Source: Latrodectus hesperus (lineage: Eukaryota > Arthropoda > Arachnida > Araneae > Theridiidae). From it: a stretch of DNA of 64,000 nucleotides. The stretch spans positions 125,135,134 to 125,199,133 of the forward strand of contig CM075851.1 in assembly GCA_037975125.1 (NCBI GenBank), in the 5' to 3' direction. Shown one piece after another: positions 11,192-24,247 of the stretch. The stretch's first letter is position 1. Every line of letters starts with the position of its first letter. The position numbers were made by a program, and so were the translations under genes. The notes under the pieces are model-generated. The model was given only the letters and a program-made list of their open reading frames with translations. It was not told where the DNA came from and made no database searches.

Positions 11192-12589
11192 GACTTTCAG
11201 TGGTTAAACTGTCTGCTGTGTAGTACCAAAGCATTGGACATCTGAAAAAATGCATGAAATTCAAATATTTAAAGAGATGCAAATTAATTATAAATATCTT
11301 TAAAGATTTATAGCGTACACTGGTAAACACATCTGCAGTTTTGAAATTGATTCCTTAATTGGATCACGTATTTAGGTGAGATTTCACGAGAGTCATGAAT
11401 CACGACGATCATTTTCTCGTCTCAGACCGAATTAAATCGAACGGATAAAATAATAACTAATTCCTGTGACGAATTTAATTTTTAACTACTATTTTTCTGA
11501 GTATTTAAATAGTTAAGTAATATTTATAGAAATATCATTTTACAGAAATACCAAAATGAAACTAGTAATAGATTTTTACATTATTGACAATTTTAATAAT
11601 TTTATATGCGTAATTTTGTATTATAAGTAATGATTGTGCGTACGTGTTTTGAAACAGACAAGAAAAAATTATCTACCTAGTGTTATACGTGGTAGAGTTT
11701 ACTATTTACTTCCTAAATTGAACTGATGTCGTTTTGTTTTATTATAAACAATCTAATAAAAAGGTGTAATATTTATTCGCCTTCTGTTTTAAGTGTGAAA
11801 GTATTTATCTTATTTTAAAATCAGAGCGCGCGGTAACTTATTTTAGAAAAACTTCTTGTGTCCTCAATCGAAACAGTTAGATATCCGATTCAATTAAAGA
11901 TCGTCATGCTAATAAGGCCTATACACTTAAAAATATCCCTCTTATTTTCTTTAGCGGTTTCGGTCGATAGAATTTAACAAGTTATTAGTTATTCCAAATA
12001 TCTGATTAAAATTTGCGAAATGTCACATAAATCGTATTTATTATTTTTGTTTTAGTGTGTATATTTGGTTTTCTTAATTTCTTCACTATCGGTACTGACT
12101 GAAAAATAATGAATTCGATTCTTGGATGCGAAGTTGATAGTGTTTTGGATGATAGTTAAACCATAATAAATCGTTGGTAGTTGGACCGAGAAATTAATTT
12201 TGCTTCATCATCTTGTTATTTAACAGTGGAACTTTATTAACAAGCATTTTTATGCGTTACATTTTAAAGTGTATTCTAGATAATCACAGATAGTTCAATA
12301 TGTAATTTTAATGAGATGGGAGCACATACTTAGAGCAAAAAATTTACAACCATTGTTCATTAGTTTTTCAGGTACATCTATCCTACAGGAAGATTGAACT
12401 TTTGTTCTGGAGCTCTATAAAAAATTTAATACCGTCTCTATTAATTTGCATAGTAACGAAACATTCTTTATTAAATTACTTTACATAAATAATATTCAAA
12501 ATTTAGTTTTTTCATGTATTTGAGATTTATTTGATTGAAATGTTTCCGGCTACCTGTTGCTGACTGAAAAACCGCTAAACGTAACAGAA
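11192..12589. other. AT-rich region without recognised feature
   Basis: Follows the tail of LINE fragment L2. No coding signal, tRNA-like head or clear repeat was seen. Confidence 0.6.
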
Positions 12590-12660
12590 CGCATCGTAAT
12601 TTTGAACCACAATCAAGTGTAGAAGTCAACACCTGCGCTGGCATCTTTCGTTCCCTTGCC
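12590..12660 (-). repeat. Small family-C SINE fragments
   Basis: TCGTAATTTTGAACCACAAT … GTCAACACCTGCGCTGGCAT matches the family-C body in complement. A still weaker match (AATTTTGAGCCACGATCGGG) lies at about 14745-14790, and GACCGTGGTTCAAAATTAAG at 33827 in the other orientation. Confidence 0.5.
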
Positions 12661-12814
12661 ACACCAGAAGGGCGTTGCGACTATGACCAATTTTTTACAC
12701 CTTTCAATCGCCATTATTAGAAACGACGGACTTTCGGTTGGGTCGAGTGTAGAACCCGTCACCTTTTGGTCCTGAGAATGAAACCTTTCCCAATCAGGTC
12801 GCCAAGCTCTGGCA

Positions 12815-12980
12815 ATGGATTGCTTAGCGGCATAGAATTCGTTTCAAGAATTTGTAAGTTCGATTTCCACCCAGAGCATGTAGTGGCTTGGAAATCATCT
12901 TTGAATTGTTGGCCTTGATTTACAATGTAGTCCTCGTGTGCAAAATATGACCGTTGAGGGACAAACAAATCAAATACGCT
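12815..12980 (+). repeat. SINE family A, old diverged copy
   Basis: A mutated head (GCTTAGCGGC..GTTTCAAGAATTTG..GTTCGATTTCC) is followed by GCTTGGAAATCATCTTTGAA and the well-preserved GTCCTCGTGTGCAAAATATGACCGTTGAGGGACAAACAAATC. Confidence 0.7.
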
Positions 12981-13091
12981 TAACCAGAACAAAAAATCTA
13001 ATTTATTGAAATTAAGAGCAATATGGATAAAATACATCGTTGGAAAAATGTTAGTTAAAAGTGCACCGGATTCTTAACAGAAAATATTTTT

Positions 13092-13392
13092 GTTGTTGTT
13101 ACTAATGACACTTGGACAAGCCAAGCTCGCTATGCCTTGGCTATGCGAATTAAGTCGATTGGGAGCGTCTTTCGTTTTTAATCAGAGCACCATGAAGGTG
13201 AAAATACGACTTTGCTCTACACACTTTCCATAGGTACCCGTTTTAGGGTAGGTAACCATTCACACCTCATTCATACAAGAAAAGGACAGACAGGAGAGAG
13301 AAAGTACATCCATGCCCGAATCGGGATTCGAACCCAAGACCTCCTTATCCGCAGTCAGGCACGCTGACCACTAGACAAGTTGGGAGGCAGAT
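13092..13392 (-). repeat. Chimaeric SINE: family-B head joined to family-C tail
   Basis: Read on the minus strand, a family-B head and body run to GGTACCTATGG..GTGTGTAGAG and then switch to the family-C tail (GAGCAAAGTCGTATTTTCAC … GGCTTGTCCAAGTGTCATTAGTAACAACAACA). AATATTTTT at 13083-13091 and 13393-13401 bounds the whole chimaera as a likely target duplication. The switch point is the same as in 46602-46924 and 61284-61527. Confidence 0.85.
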
Positions 13393-13401
13393 AATATTTT
13401 T

Positions 13402-14965
13402 AATTTTAGTATATCAATATGTTATGGAAATTACCCCAAAAAATAGAAATGAATTAGAAACCTAAAATTCTATTCCAAATTTGCGAGCGAAAATTGTATA
13501 TTTAGAAAAACTGATTTTTTATATGCATGGAAATGTATTTAATGTTTCCACTGGAAGTTTTTAAAAGGATAATAAAATAATTCTATTTTTTGTATACTGA
13601 ACTTACTTTATCTCATTTGTAGGTCACAAGTAGATATCATCGCCTCTTTGAAATTCTGATTTAGTTTCGTGAATAAGAATTTCTATGAAAAGAGTTTCAC
13701 AAGTTGCGTAATTTTAAAATTAAATTTAAAACTGTGTCTCGGCCAGAGATTCAGTTAGTAAACACAGACGCAAAAACAATGGATTTGATCCAACTGCATT
13801 CCTGTAGGTCTTGACTGAAATAACCTTGAATAGCGAAGCAAGGTCACTGCCAACTTAGCGCCCTGAAATCTAATTTGTGAGCATTGCTTCCTATTTATAC
13901 TTCCAGTACTCATAAATGTTTCTCGGTTGTCTTCAGCGGCTATTTTAACTACTTTTTCACCCCTTTGATCGTTTCCTGCATCTTTATGCTGTCTGGAGAA
14001 GGTTGTAATTATTTGCTTCAAATTTAAATAACACTTTGTTAGTTTAAAATAATCTGATGCATAACGTTGTAAATTTAAGCAGCGGCAGCTTTCATAATAA
14101 ATGAAAAATGGAACTTGGATAGAATGTTAAGGAAATTAATTTCTGTTGTGTGGAAAGTTGCGTGTTCGATACCTGTCACAGCTTATGACAACCATACTGA
14201 AAAGATCTATTACATTTAAATATTATTTTATTACATTAAAAAATTTTAAGAAATTACGCAAACCTTTTTAAACATTTCGAAAATGTAACATCCGGGATTG
14301 GCGTGGGAGTTTCAGGTGTCAAAACATCGTCACTTATTTTGTTGCAACTCTCTCAACTCAACGGTGTTGCAACCTCTACTCTGTCACAACTCTATTGAAT
14401 TTGCTTCGCAATTTCTTTTTCAGAAACTGGCACCTGCGAACAAATAGAGCGAAATGAAGTAAATGCTAAATGTATGAAATTAATTATAACTTTTTTAAAA
14501 AAATAATAAATTATGATTTCAAATTTGGTAAATTTATTTGCGCCTGAAGAACTCGATGAAGGTAAAGTTTTTACTAAACAAGAATGATCCAATTGAAATA
14601 CTTTCGATTAAAATTAAATTGTTTTGGTTCATTTTCTAGTTTTTGTGCTTCATTTCATTATGTATATTGTATTTCTTTATGGTGTTGCATTTTCAATTGT
14701 CTATCTCTAATTTTCGAAAATCAATGAGCAAAGCTAACAATCTCATAATTTTGAGCCACGATCGGGTACCGAAGTCAATATCTGAATTACAGCATTTTTC
14801 TCCAAACTTTACTATAATTATCAAATATGAATAATTTAGAACTTGATCTAGTGATAGAACTGAGTTTTTTTGAGTGAAATTTCCCAGAGGTTCAATACTA
14901 TATGAAGGACATTGCGAAAACAACATATTCAACGTACTCCAGATGGCATTAGCGAATACAACGGA
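13402..14965. other. Mostly unassigned region
   Basis: Apart from the unrecognised frame at 13755-14021 and a trace of family C near 14750, no feature could be identified. The patch 14290-14395 (with GTTGCAAC-type words) is GC-richer but unassigned. Confidence 0.5.
13755..14021 (-). CDS. Unrecognised 88-codon open frame
   Basis: A minus-strand frame starting MKQIITTFSRQHKDAGNDQR in a patch of higher complexity than its flanks. No known motif, no clear splice sites and no overlap with a recognised repeat. Probably a chance frame; a decayed mobile-element piece is possible. Confidence 0.12.
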   Translation of the reverse strand: MKQIITTFSRQHKDAGNDQRGEKVVKIAAEDNRETFMSTGSINRKQCSQIRFQGAKLAVTLLRYSRLFQSRPTGMQLDQIHCFCVCVY

Positions 14966-15040
14966 TATTCTATTGAGCCTGGATTCGAACTCGCTGCCTT
15001 CCGAAAACGAGAATGAGCTCTCTAACCAATCAAACCAGCA
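14966..15040 (-). repeat. SINE family E head fragment
   Basis: GCCTGGATTCGAACTCGCTG, CCTTCCGAAAACGAGAATGA and GCTCTCTAACCAATCAAACC correspond to the complemented tRNA-like head of family E. Confidence 0.65.
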
Positions 15041-15302
15041 TGGCCTGTATTGTATTGTATTGTTGTTTGAGTTAAAAAAATTAAAAAATCGTCCTTCTAA
15101 AACTTAATTTTTCTGCAGATTGCTCTATTTTGGTATTGCGACAAAAACCAATCAACATTCTTTCTTTATGGACATCCGCCGGTGTGAATGCTTGAGAGTT
15201 TTCTCCGTTGTACTATGTGAATGCGATGCATTATCTTCGAAAATATTTCATGAGAAGAAAAACACATGGTAGATGTTTGAATGATTTACAATAAACTAAA
15301 CT

Positions 15303-15741
15303 CTGTGGCACCACAACCTATGTGGGCCAAGGCCTACAGTGCCCATCTCTGTTTCCGTGACCGAGGGGCCCTGGAGTGCGAAGCATATGTCCCGATTAGG
15401 TGGTCAGCCTAACGCGAAACCCACAGTGTTTAGTTCCCAAGCATGATTGGTACAGGCCGAGCTGGCAGCCGAATGGTTAGCGCTCTTGCTTTCGGTTCAA
15501 CAGTTCGTGGGTTCGAATCCCACCTTGGGCATGGATGTTTGTAGTGGTTCGGAATCCACTTTAAACTGTAGGTCCCGGTCTAATTAGCCCTCGTGTGCAA
15601 AAAATGACCGTTGAGCGACAAACAAACCAAATCAAACCATGCTTGGTACTCAGTTATCGACCCACTTAAGGGATGAAAGACTGAGTCGACCTTGCCCAGA
15701 CCGAAGATCGAACCTCCGAACTTGGGAACGCTGCCACTAAA
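15303..15741 (-). repeat. SINE family D, reverse orientation, split by a family-A SINE
   Basis: Complement of the copy at 10090: the tail side is 15303-15453 (GGCCAAGGCCTACAGTGCCC … GGTGGTCAGCCTAACGCG), then a family-A insertion, then the head side 15638-15741 (GGGATGAAAGACTGAGTCGA … AACGCTGCCACTAA). Confidence 0.9.
15456..15637 (+). repeat. SINE family A copy, inserted into a family-D SINE
   Basis: tRNA-derived head with A-box-like GGTTAGCGCTC and B-box-like GGGTTCGAATCCC, followed by the TGGTTCGGAATCCACTTTAA body and the CAAACAAACCAAA tail. Left flank CATGATTGGTAC (15442-15453) and right flank CATGCTTGGTAC (15638-15649) form a target duplication with one mismatch, made from the AGCATGCTTGG segment of the host family-D SINE. 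Confidence 0.9.
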
Positions 15742-15749
15742 TGTCTTAT

Positions 15750-16950
15750 ATGCTTTACATAATCTTAGATTGTTCGATTCTCCATTAAGAAATTTCAGAT
15801 TAATATATATATTTTTAACGTTGAGTGAATATAATACATCCTTTTTTTTTCTTTTCTTTTTTTAAAAAAAAAGCGATAAAAATAACTTTTCATCGTCATA
15901 TAAAAATTTTTTATTATTAGATCGTTAAACGATGGGAAATTAATAATACATGTATAAAGGAGATGGCATTCGTTTTCAAAGAAAGTAGTCTTTTTAATTT
16001 ATGGAGTTGTAAAGCGATTGAATACACTTTGAAAGCGCTTTAACATCAAATTCAATTTCCATTCAACCGGAAAAGCAACCCTTCTTGAACGAAAGTGAAA
16101 ACGCAGGATCCATGCTTGAATCACCCGCAGGTTAAGTGCTTTGATCCGGCCTGACACGAGACAACAAGTGTTCGATTTTCTTGCGTTTCCGATTGCAATT
16201 GGGGGGGGGATGAAAAATCACCGCCCAGCAAACATCCGAAGAAAGGGATTTAAGAATTTGAGTCAACAACAATAAAAAAAAAAAAGAACGAAAGATAAAG
16301 CGAATCTTCAATGACACGTGTTCCTTCCCCCCAACTTGCATACCAGTGGAGGTGATATCATTATCTTGACAGTTTGATGAATCGCCCCACACCGTAAGAT
16401 GAGCTGTTACGATTACTAATCGAGCAACCCTTCTTCATATTTATTCAACGTTTTGTGTTTTTATCTCTTGAAACCTCCCGCAGTTTCGATTTGTGAGTCG
16501 ATTACCGTGAGTGGCAGAATGCAGTGTCGAGTGTGGTGATTGAGATGATCAGTTATTTGCGTGAGGCATATCTGTTTTATTCAGCGATCATGTCACTGAA
16601 TAGGAATTCGATACATTATGTCATGTCCTCATGTAATTTTCTTCGTCATAATTGATAAAGATTAAAATATTTTGAAGAAAAGGTTTTTTTTTTTGCTTGT
16701 TTCGATCATCGGTATTTTTGCAATGGAAACGTTGTCACAAGTATGGCATCTTGTTCTGTACATCCCCACTTATTTTTATTTCATTTACTTTTTCTGAAAC
16801 TGAAATGAAATGTTTTTTGATTTTTTGCTTAAAGATAATCACATTCAAATCATTGGTATTTATAAGCAAACTTGGTCTGAGAAATTTCTTTTTTATAGAA
16901 TTTTCACACCTTTGAAAATAATCTTTTCCACAAAACAGTGCATTACATTT
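15750..16950. other. Unassigned region with a GC-richer patch
   Basis: 16060-16400 is of higher complexity (G-run GGGGGGGGG near 16201, CCCCCCAACTTGC near 16328) but shows no recognisable protein or repeat. The rest is AT-rich. Confidence 0.5.
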
Positions 16951-16966
16951 ATTTATTTCTTCTACC

Positions 16967-17364
16967 GAGCTCCAGTGGCTCAGTAGCTTCACGCCGCTTC
17001 CCGTAAGTTCAGCAAAGTGAAGCATCATTTGCCACTGGCAGTGGTTGGGAGGGTGACCACGGTGTACTTTCCTTCACTGGGTTGCTGGAACTCCGTGGGT
17101 TGGGAACGTATCCACGTTAATCTGTGACGTCCAAAGTCCTTCCGCTGGTGTGGCATGGATGTGGAGACGAGGGTGCCAGCTCAGGTGTGGCCTCGTCACC
17201 TGACCGTGGTTCAAAATGACAAGGCACCTTAAAAAGAGCAAAGTCGTACTTTCACCTTCGTGGTGCTCTGATCCAAACGAAAGACGCTCTCTATTCACTT
17301 AATTCGCACAGCCAAAGGCATAGCGAGCTTGGCTTGTCCAAGTGTCATAAGTTACAACAACAAC
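16967..17364 (+). repeat. SINE family C, full-length copy
   Basis: A head-like start CTCCAGTGGCTCAGTAGCTT is followed by a GC-rich body (GTGACCACGGTGTACTTTCC … GACGTCCAAAGTCCTTCCGC … GCCAGCTCAGGTGTGGCCTC … GACCGTGGTTCAAAATGAC). The shared tail from about 17236 runs GAGCAAAGTCGTACTTTCAC to AAC repeats. A 12-bp target duplication ATTTCTTCTACC is at 16955-16966 and 17365-17376. Frame 17074-17298 (minus) is a by-product. Confidence 0.93.
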
Positions 17365-17689
17365 ATTTCTTCTACCACGAGATTTCTTTGCAACTGATCG
17401 GGAAGAAAAACATCAAATAATTCCATCTTGAATGGGATTGAAATGCTTGCAAAATGCCGAGTTAAATAAAAATAACTTGTTTTTAGTGAAGTTCAGAGAC
17501 GTCATTCAATAAAAACCTTTAAAATCAATACAAGTATGTAACATATTTGCTTATGGTCTCTTATTCAATTCTTTACTTTGAAACAACATAGTGGATACCC
17601 TAATGACTTAATGCTGTTGTCCAGTAATTTGATATCCTTCACATAATTTGCATTTCTAATTTTTTGTAGGTAATGGGTCGTATTTACGA

Positions 17690-17995
17690 ATCGCAAAGGA
17701 TAAAACTCGGAGAGATGCAAAATACCTCCTCTGACCGAAGTGCCGGCAAGAAGCAGCATCTCCCAGAACCACAATGAGATTCGAACCCATTGACTGTTAA
17801 ACAGAAAATCAGAGCGCTGATGTCCCAGGTTCGATCTCAGCAACTGTTGAATAACGGCAGACAGATGTTGCACTTCTGTCTTCTGCATGCACATCTGTCA
17901 GGGTGACTGACTGCTCGTGAGTTTTTCAGGTTTCATCCCTTGCAATACATGAACACCACCTGCTATCTATGAAGTTCCTCCTGAAAAGCAGTATT
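17690..17995. repeat. Family-F related tRNA-like SINE remains, both orientations
   Basis: The left half (17660-17790) has GGTCGTATTTACGAATCGCA and GAGATTCGAACCCATTGACT in complement. The right half (17815-17990) has CCAGGTTCGATCTCAGCAAC, CAGATGTTGCACTTCTGTCT and GTGAGTTTTTCAGGTTTCAT in forward orientation. Two copies face each other. The 109-codon minus frame here is a by-product. Confidence 0.55.
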
Positions 17996-18510
17996 GGCGA
18001 TGTATGTTAAAAAGCTTTACAGCGTTATTCGTTAAACTATCCAGTCCGCTGTATCATTGTTTACAGTAGCAGGGATCGAATCTGAGACCTTTCGCTTTTA
18101 AAACCCCTATCTTGCCATAAGGTCATTTCAACTCTTTACTTGCAGTTTTCTTTGCTTAGCTGATTAAATGGGTTTGGTTTAAAGAGTTCTCGAGTTCAAT
18201 TCCCACATCAAACATGATTGTTTGCTGCGATTTGGAGTTCAGTGTAGAATAAAGGTTGAATTATCTAATCGATGTATTTAAGATGATAACTAATCTTAAA
18301 AAGCTGTTGTTTTCTTTAGATATTTAACTCTTTTTAGAAGATAACCAGAAAAATTTATGAAACCATTGTCAATTCTTTTCATGTTGTTGCAAACGATTTT
18401 AATGCTTATCCCCTCTTTACTACTGATCCTGTTTGTGAATTCTTGTTTTCAGCCGATTGTTTTCTTTTCAAAAGCAAAGAATAATTGTGAGATAGGAGAA
18501 AAGGAATACA

Positions 18511-19459
<949 letters not shown>

Positions 19460-19470
19460 CGCATTTGTTG

Positions 19471-19740
19471 CCGCCCAACTTGTCTAGTGGTCAGCGTGCC
19501 TGACTGCTCATAGGAAGGTCTTAGGTTCGAATCCCGGTTCGGGCATGGATGTACTTTATCTATCCTGTCTTTGTCCTTTCCTTGTATGAATGAGGTGTGA
19601 ATGGTTGCCTACCCTATAAACGGGTACCAATGGCATGTGTGTACTGAAGATGTCGGACTCCACACCAAAATATGGTTCAGTTGGAATAGTGGAGCAACGC
19701 TCCCCATAATGCCAGCCTAACTGGCACATGACAACAACAA
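19471..19740 (+). repeat. SINE family B, full-length copy
   Basis: tRNA-like head (A-box-like TCTAGTGGTCAGCGTGCC, B-box-like GGTTCGAATCCCGGTTCGGG), then a pyrimidine-rich spacer, the GGTTGCCTACCCTATAAACG body, the TCGGACTCCACACCAAAATA segment and an ACAACAACAA tail. An 11-bp target duplication CGCATTTGTTG lies at 19460-19470 and 19741-19751. Just downstream GTTGAAGTTTTTATT and its complement form a small inverted repeat (to about 19790). Confidence 0.95.
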
Positions 19741-20583
19741 CGCATTTGTTGAAGTTTTTATTATTTTTTTATTAAAAACTTCAACAAAAGTATCATGAAT
19801 TAATTATATAAAGTAGAATATATTTTTATCAGAATTTATTTTTCTAGAAGAGAAAACATTCCACCATTCATTGAAATATATTTACATGTTCAAAGTTATA
19901 AAGACATAAATCATCAAGATACATATCAATTTGTACTTTAAACAAACATTAAATGAGCCTTTCCAAAAGTTGCAGGAAAAGTGTAACAAGTTTACGTCCA
20001 TGAGAAAGCACTTTCATCGCGTGTGAAAGATACGAGATATTTTGCGGATTGACATATCATCTTCGGCGCAGAGTCATTAAGATAACAGATTATGAGAAGG
20101 AATGCGACTGCTTTTATTAACCCGGTTCTAAGCTCTATCGCTTAAAATGTACGAAAGCGAAATGTGTACTTGTTTACCAGACGAAATTAGCTTAAACTTG
20201 TTTGCGATATTATACTCTGTAACCATAACTGGGTCAAGGAAAGGGTTTTCTGGAAGAGTTGATGTTTAGTTTGATTGATTTTTGATAGTGCAAGTTTACT
20301 GATCATTTCCTACGAGAACAAAACAATTTATTGCAGTAAAAGTAGGAAATGTATTATAAATAAAAATAAAAACTTTTTGATATGTGATAAAGGATGGAGA
20401 TAAGAATGTTAGAAAAATCATAAGCGATACGAAAGAAAAATGGAATAAAAACTTACGTTGTATTATTCCATATTTTTTCATAGCGATAGTGTTCAATTTT
20501 CAAGAGTTCCATTCAAGAGTTCATGGAATTGATTCCCAAAACATTTACAAATAACTCGGGAAACTAGTCTAGTTCATAAGCGG

Positions 20584-21058
20584 AACTTAGATCGTAATGG
20601 TTAGCACCTTGATCCTTAGTTCAACTTTAGTTCCGCGGGTTCGAACCCCATCTTGAATTTGGATGTATGTGTAATCCTTCAGAATCCCCTTTAAACGGTG
20701 TGTACCAATCTAATTAGTTCTCGTTTGCATAAAATGATCGCTAAGCGGCGGACAAACTTGCTACTTCAAAACTGAATTACACTCTACAGGTATGTTTATT
20801 TTACAAGTTATTGTAATTGCGCGATAATTGCTCTGTGCGAATTTACTAGTATTATGATATCTATTGCTGCTACATTTTTGTGAAATGTCAATCTTACATC
20901 TAAAAGATTGATACGATGACCTGTAGTTTAACAGCTCAAGAGTTCGATTCCCCACTTGGGCTTGGATGTTTGTAATAGTTCGAAATTCCCTTTACACTTC
21001 TCAAGTTCCAATCAAATTAGTTATGGTGTGCTAAAAGTGACCTCAGAGAAGAAACATA
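20584..21058 (+). repeat. Two old, diverged family-A SINE copies
   Basis: The first (20584-20757) has GTAATGGTTAGCACC, GGGTTCGAACCCC, CAGAATCCCCTTTAAACGG and CTAATTAGTTCTCG. The second (about 20918-21058) has AGTTTAACAGCTCAAGAGTTCG, CACTTGGGCTTGGATG and a diverged body. About 160 bp of unassigned sequence lies between them. Confidence 0.7.
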
Positions 21059-21209
21059 TGAAATTAAACTACCCTTTTGGCGCATAGTGATGAGAATATG
21101 TCGACATGTATGCCTTTATTTCGGAATTTGAACGAATTTAATAGATGGGAAAAGTGAAGTGGCAACTCTTGTACTTAAAACATGATATGTCATAGTACAT
21201 GGAAACAGA

Positions 21210-21593
21210 TGCCGTAGTAGCCTAGTGGTTATGGGCCTTCCATCCGGAAGGGTGGGGTTCGATTCCCAATGCCGCCAAAGACAAACCAAGTACATGAGAT
21301 ATGCGTGCTCGTTAAATCTCTGGAACCGAAAGTCCTGCGGTCGGTCGTTAAGCAGTTACCATGGGTGCAATGGTCTGGAGAAATTTACTTCCCCTTCAGA
21401 TCAATGCCAAAATTGAGGAGTGGATTCGTTGGTGGTGCCATCTATCGGAGGATTTGAAAGAGAGCAAAGATCGTACTTTCACCTTCATGGTGCTCTGATT
21501 AAAACGAAAGACGCTCCCTATGGATTTAAATTCGCATTGCCAAGGCATAGCAAGCTTGGCTTGTCCAAGTGTCATTAGTAACAACACACAACG
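21210..21593 (+). repeat. SINE with a distinct tRNA-like head (family G) and the family-C tail
   Basis: The head has A-box-like TAGCCTAGTGGTTATGGGCC and B-box-like GGGTTCGATTCCC, unlike heads A to E. A body of about 180 bp follows, then from about 21462 the tail GAGCAAAGATCGTACTTTCA … TTGTCCAAGTGTCATTAGTA and AAC repeats, shared with families C and B/C. CATGGAAACAGA at 21198-21209 and 21594-21605 is a perfect 12-bp target duplication. Confidence 0.9.
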
Positions 21594-21605
21594 CATGGAA
21601 ACAGA

Positions 21606-22463
21606 CACATAAAATAAATGTATGAAATGGAATAATAAGTCTGCTGAATAGATTTGAAATCGAATTCCATAAAATAAGTAAATAAGTTCTTAAATTCATT
21701 CTTGGCCATAGTTAGTGCAATACAGTCTTCTAATTTTATTGTTTTGTGTCATTTTGATTGGTCCACTGTACTACTAATGCATTAACATCATAATGTAGCT
21801 AGTTTAATATCAAGGAGTTGTAATACTTTTGGTAGTCCAAAGCAGAATCAGATCTGTTTTGTGGGACAACTTTTAAGATAGTGAGCCGCCTTCGCATATC
21901 ATAAAAGAGAAAAAAACTGAAAATCTTCTAATTATCCATGAGTAGGTATATAAAAAGATATGCAAAAACAGTCTTTCTTTGCTTAGTAGTGACAGATATC
22001 AATCTTGAGGTCTTCTGTTTTTCTAATGCATTATCTTACAATTAGATAACAATGAACTAGGATTATTGAAACTTATGTTTATATTGCAACAATTTAAAAA
22101 TATTATGCATAGTGAACTACTTAATTGTTTGCTTAATATTATCCTTAATGAAATACTTAAAATTCATGTCCATTAACAGTGTTATATAAAAGAAGCATTT
22201 TGCGTAACCCATTTTGTAAAGAAAATTATATATAGTACATGTAAAAATGCTAACTTTTGGTTTTTTTTTTAAATCACAGAGTTCGATTAGAAAACACATA
22301 AATCACAAATTAGAAACAGTGAGAGTTAAAGAAGTGAAAAGTAATTGAAAACAACCGACATTTTTTCCGACCAATGTATTACATTTCAGTAACTTATGTA
22401 AGTAAAAATGTTTCTGTAGTTCAATATTGTGGCCACACGAACTATAAGGATACCGGGGGGTTG
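21606..22463. other. AT-rich region without recognised feature
   Basis: Between two well-bounded SINEs; only short chance frames. Confidence 0.6.
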
Positions 22464-22476
22464 ACCTGAATTCTAT

Positions 22477-22661
22477 AGCCGAGCTGGCAGCCGAATGGTT
22501 AGCGCTCTTGCCTTCGGTTCAACAGTTCGTGTGTTCGAATCCCACCTTGGGCATGGATGTTTGTAGTGGTTCGGAATCCACTTTAAAACCGTAGGTACCG
22601 GTCTAATTAGCCCTCGTGTGCAAAAAATGGCCTTTGAGCGACAAACAAACAAGCCAAACCA
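22477..22661 (+). repeat. SINE family A, full-length young copy
   Basis: Close match to the family consensus over its full length (GCCGAGCTGGCAGCC head, GTTCGAATCCC B box, GGTTCGGAATCCACTTTAAA body, CAAACAAACAAGCCAAACC tail). A perfect 13-bp target duplication ACCTGAATTCTAT lies at 22464-22476 and 22662-22674. Confidence 0.95.
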
Positions 22662-22674
22662 ACCTGAATTCTAT

Positions 22675-24237
22675 GTTTAAGGTGGTCATCACGCGTAGAT
22701 GCTTCGATTTTAAAAAAATTAACAAAAACTGGAAACTGCCCAGTATCTTACACAAATATCGGGACCATTATTTATTAAAAACTTAATTTTGATAATAAAA
22801 TAAATTAAATGTTTTCATAAAAATGTGCTACAGATTTATTTCAGTGTTCACATAAAATGTAAACAATCTCGTTAACTGATTTCATATTTTGGGTGACAAT
22901 TTTTAACTGCGCCGCTCTATTGAGTGATGGAAAATTTTTGCTTTAGACTTAAACGCCTCATTTTAGATTATTTGATTCATATAATTTTTTTTTACTTCCA
23001 TAAAATTTCAACTTATAAAACTTTACGCATGACATGTTTTTTTTTTTACATAAAATTCTATAAATATAATAAAATCCGAAAAGAGTTTTTTTTTTAAAGG
23101 AATTGTGAAAGGAGGGGTCAAGGATTTCTCTTTCCAAGGGGCCCTTTTCTGGTTGTTCGTGCCCTCTTAAAAGCTTCTCTCTCCTCCTATTTGCTCTTCA
23201 GTCCCTTTTGTGAGCATTTTTATCGCTCTTTCTTCAGAGAGTGAAAACGTGTATTCAAAATCTCTTGCATTGTGATATTTTAAACTTCAATATCATCAGA
23301 CAGTTGAATATGGGAAGTTTTTTTTCCCCCGTACTTAGGAGAGAGTGTCTTCATGGTTGGCTAGGGCCATAAAATCCCACCTTTGTTGCGATTACGATTT
23401 TTCATTGTCACTTAGAATATTATCATATAATAGGTTATAAAAGCTTCCTACGTCTATTTAAATGTTGTTTTCTAACAGATAAAAAATACAAAAAAATTTT
23501 TCCTCTGTAGAATAGAATATGCATAAATGATTTCTGGCTTATAACAAAAATATCCAAAAAAGAAAATATCTGCAACAGTTTCTGAAAATATATCTCGGTG
23601 AGTTACTGTATTTTAAGGATTTTAATTGAAGTTGTATGGAAACACACACACACTAATAGTACTTGTCGTTATTGAGAATTATTTGGAAATGAAGGGAGAA
23701 TTGTAATGTTGAATTTTATGTTTGATTCGTTATGACCTTTTCTCAATTAGTTTTAGATATAAAATATATATAGAAGTATTTTTTTATTTTCATAAATGAA
23801 TAAAGTATTGCGTTGTCGGTATTTATTTTTGTTTCTCGAGCATCAGCGTTTGTAGATATTACAACAGTCTGATTTCAAATTTCTTTGTTGCTAAATATTC
23901 ATATAAACATCAATAAAAATGTTATACAGATTAGCATGTTGAACACAATCTTTTTGATGCTAAAACTTTTATCTCTTTGGAAAAAGCAATTACAATAATA
24001 AAGAAAAGTAGTTTCATTGCAATATTGATATATTAATTTAATTAGTGAGCAAACAACTATACTTGCTAGTATTCCAAAGTATTAATATATGCTGAATCGT
24101 TTAAAAACAGTTAAATACAAGTAAAGGGGATTAACATTTATATTTCGTTTTGTAACAGTGGTTACGATCGAACCTTCTACCTAGAAGGATGTGTTCTTTA
24201 GCATCAGAACACAGTGAGATCATACCTAACACAACTA
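22675..24237. other. AT-rich region without recognised feature
   Basis: 23100-23260 is pyrimidine-rich (GGGGCCCTTTTCTGGTTG, CTCTCTCCTCCTATTTGC) and stands out in composition, but has no frame or repeat signature. Confidence 0.55.
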
Positions 24238-24247
24238 GACATTATTC

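Noticed and set aside
15456..15540. True tRNA genes (this and the many similar heads)
   Set aside because: Each tRNA-like part is continuous with a SINE body and tail and is repeated many times with target duplications; no free-standing, foldable tRNA gene was recognised.
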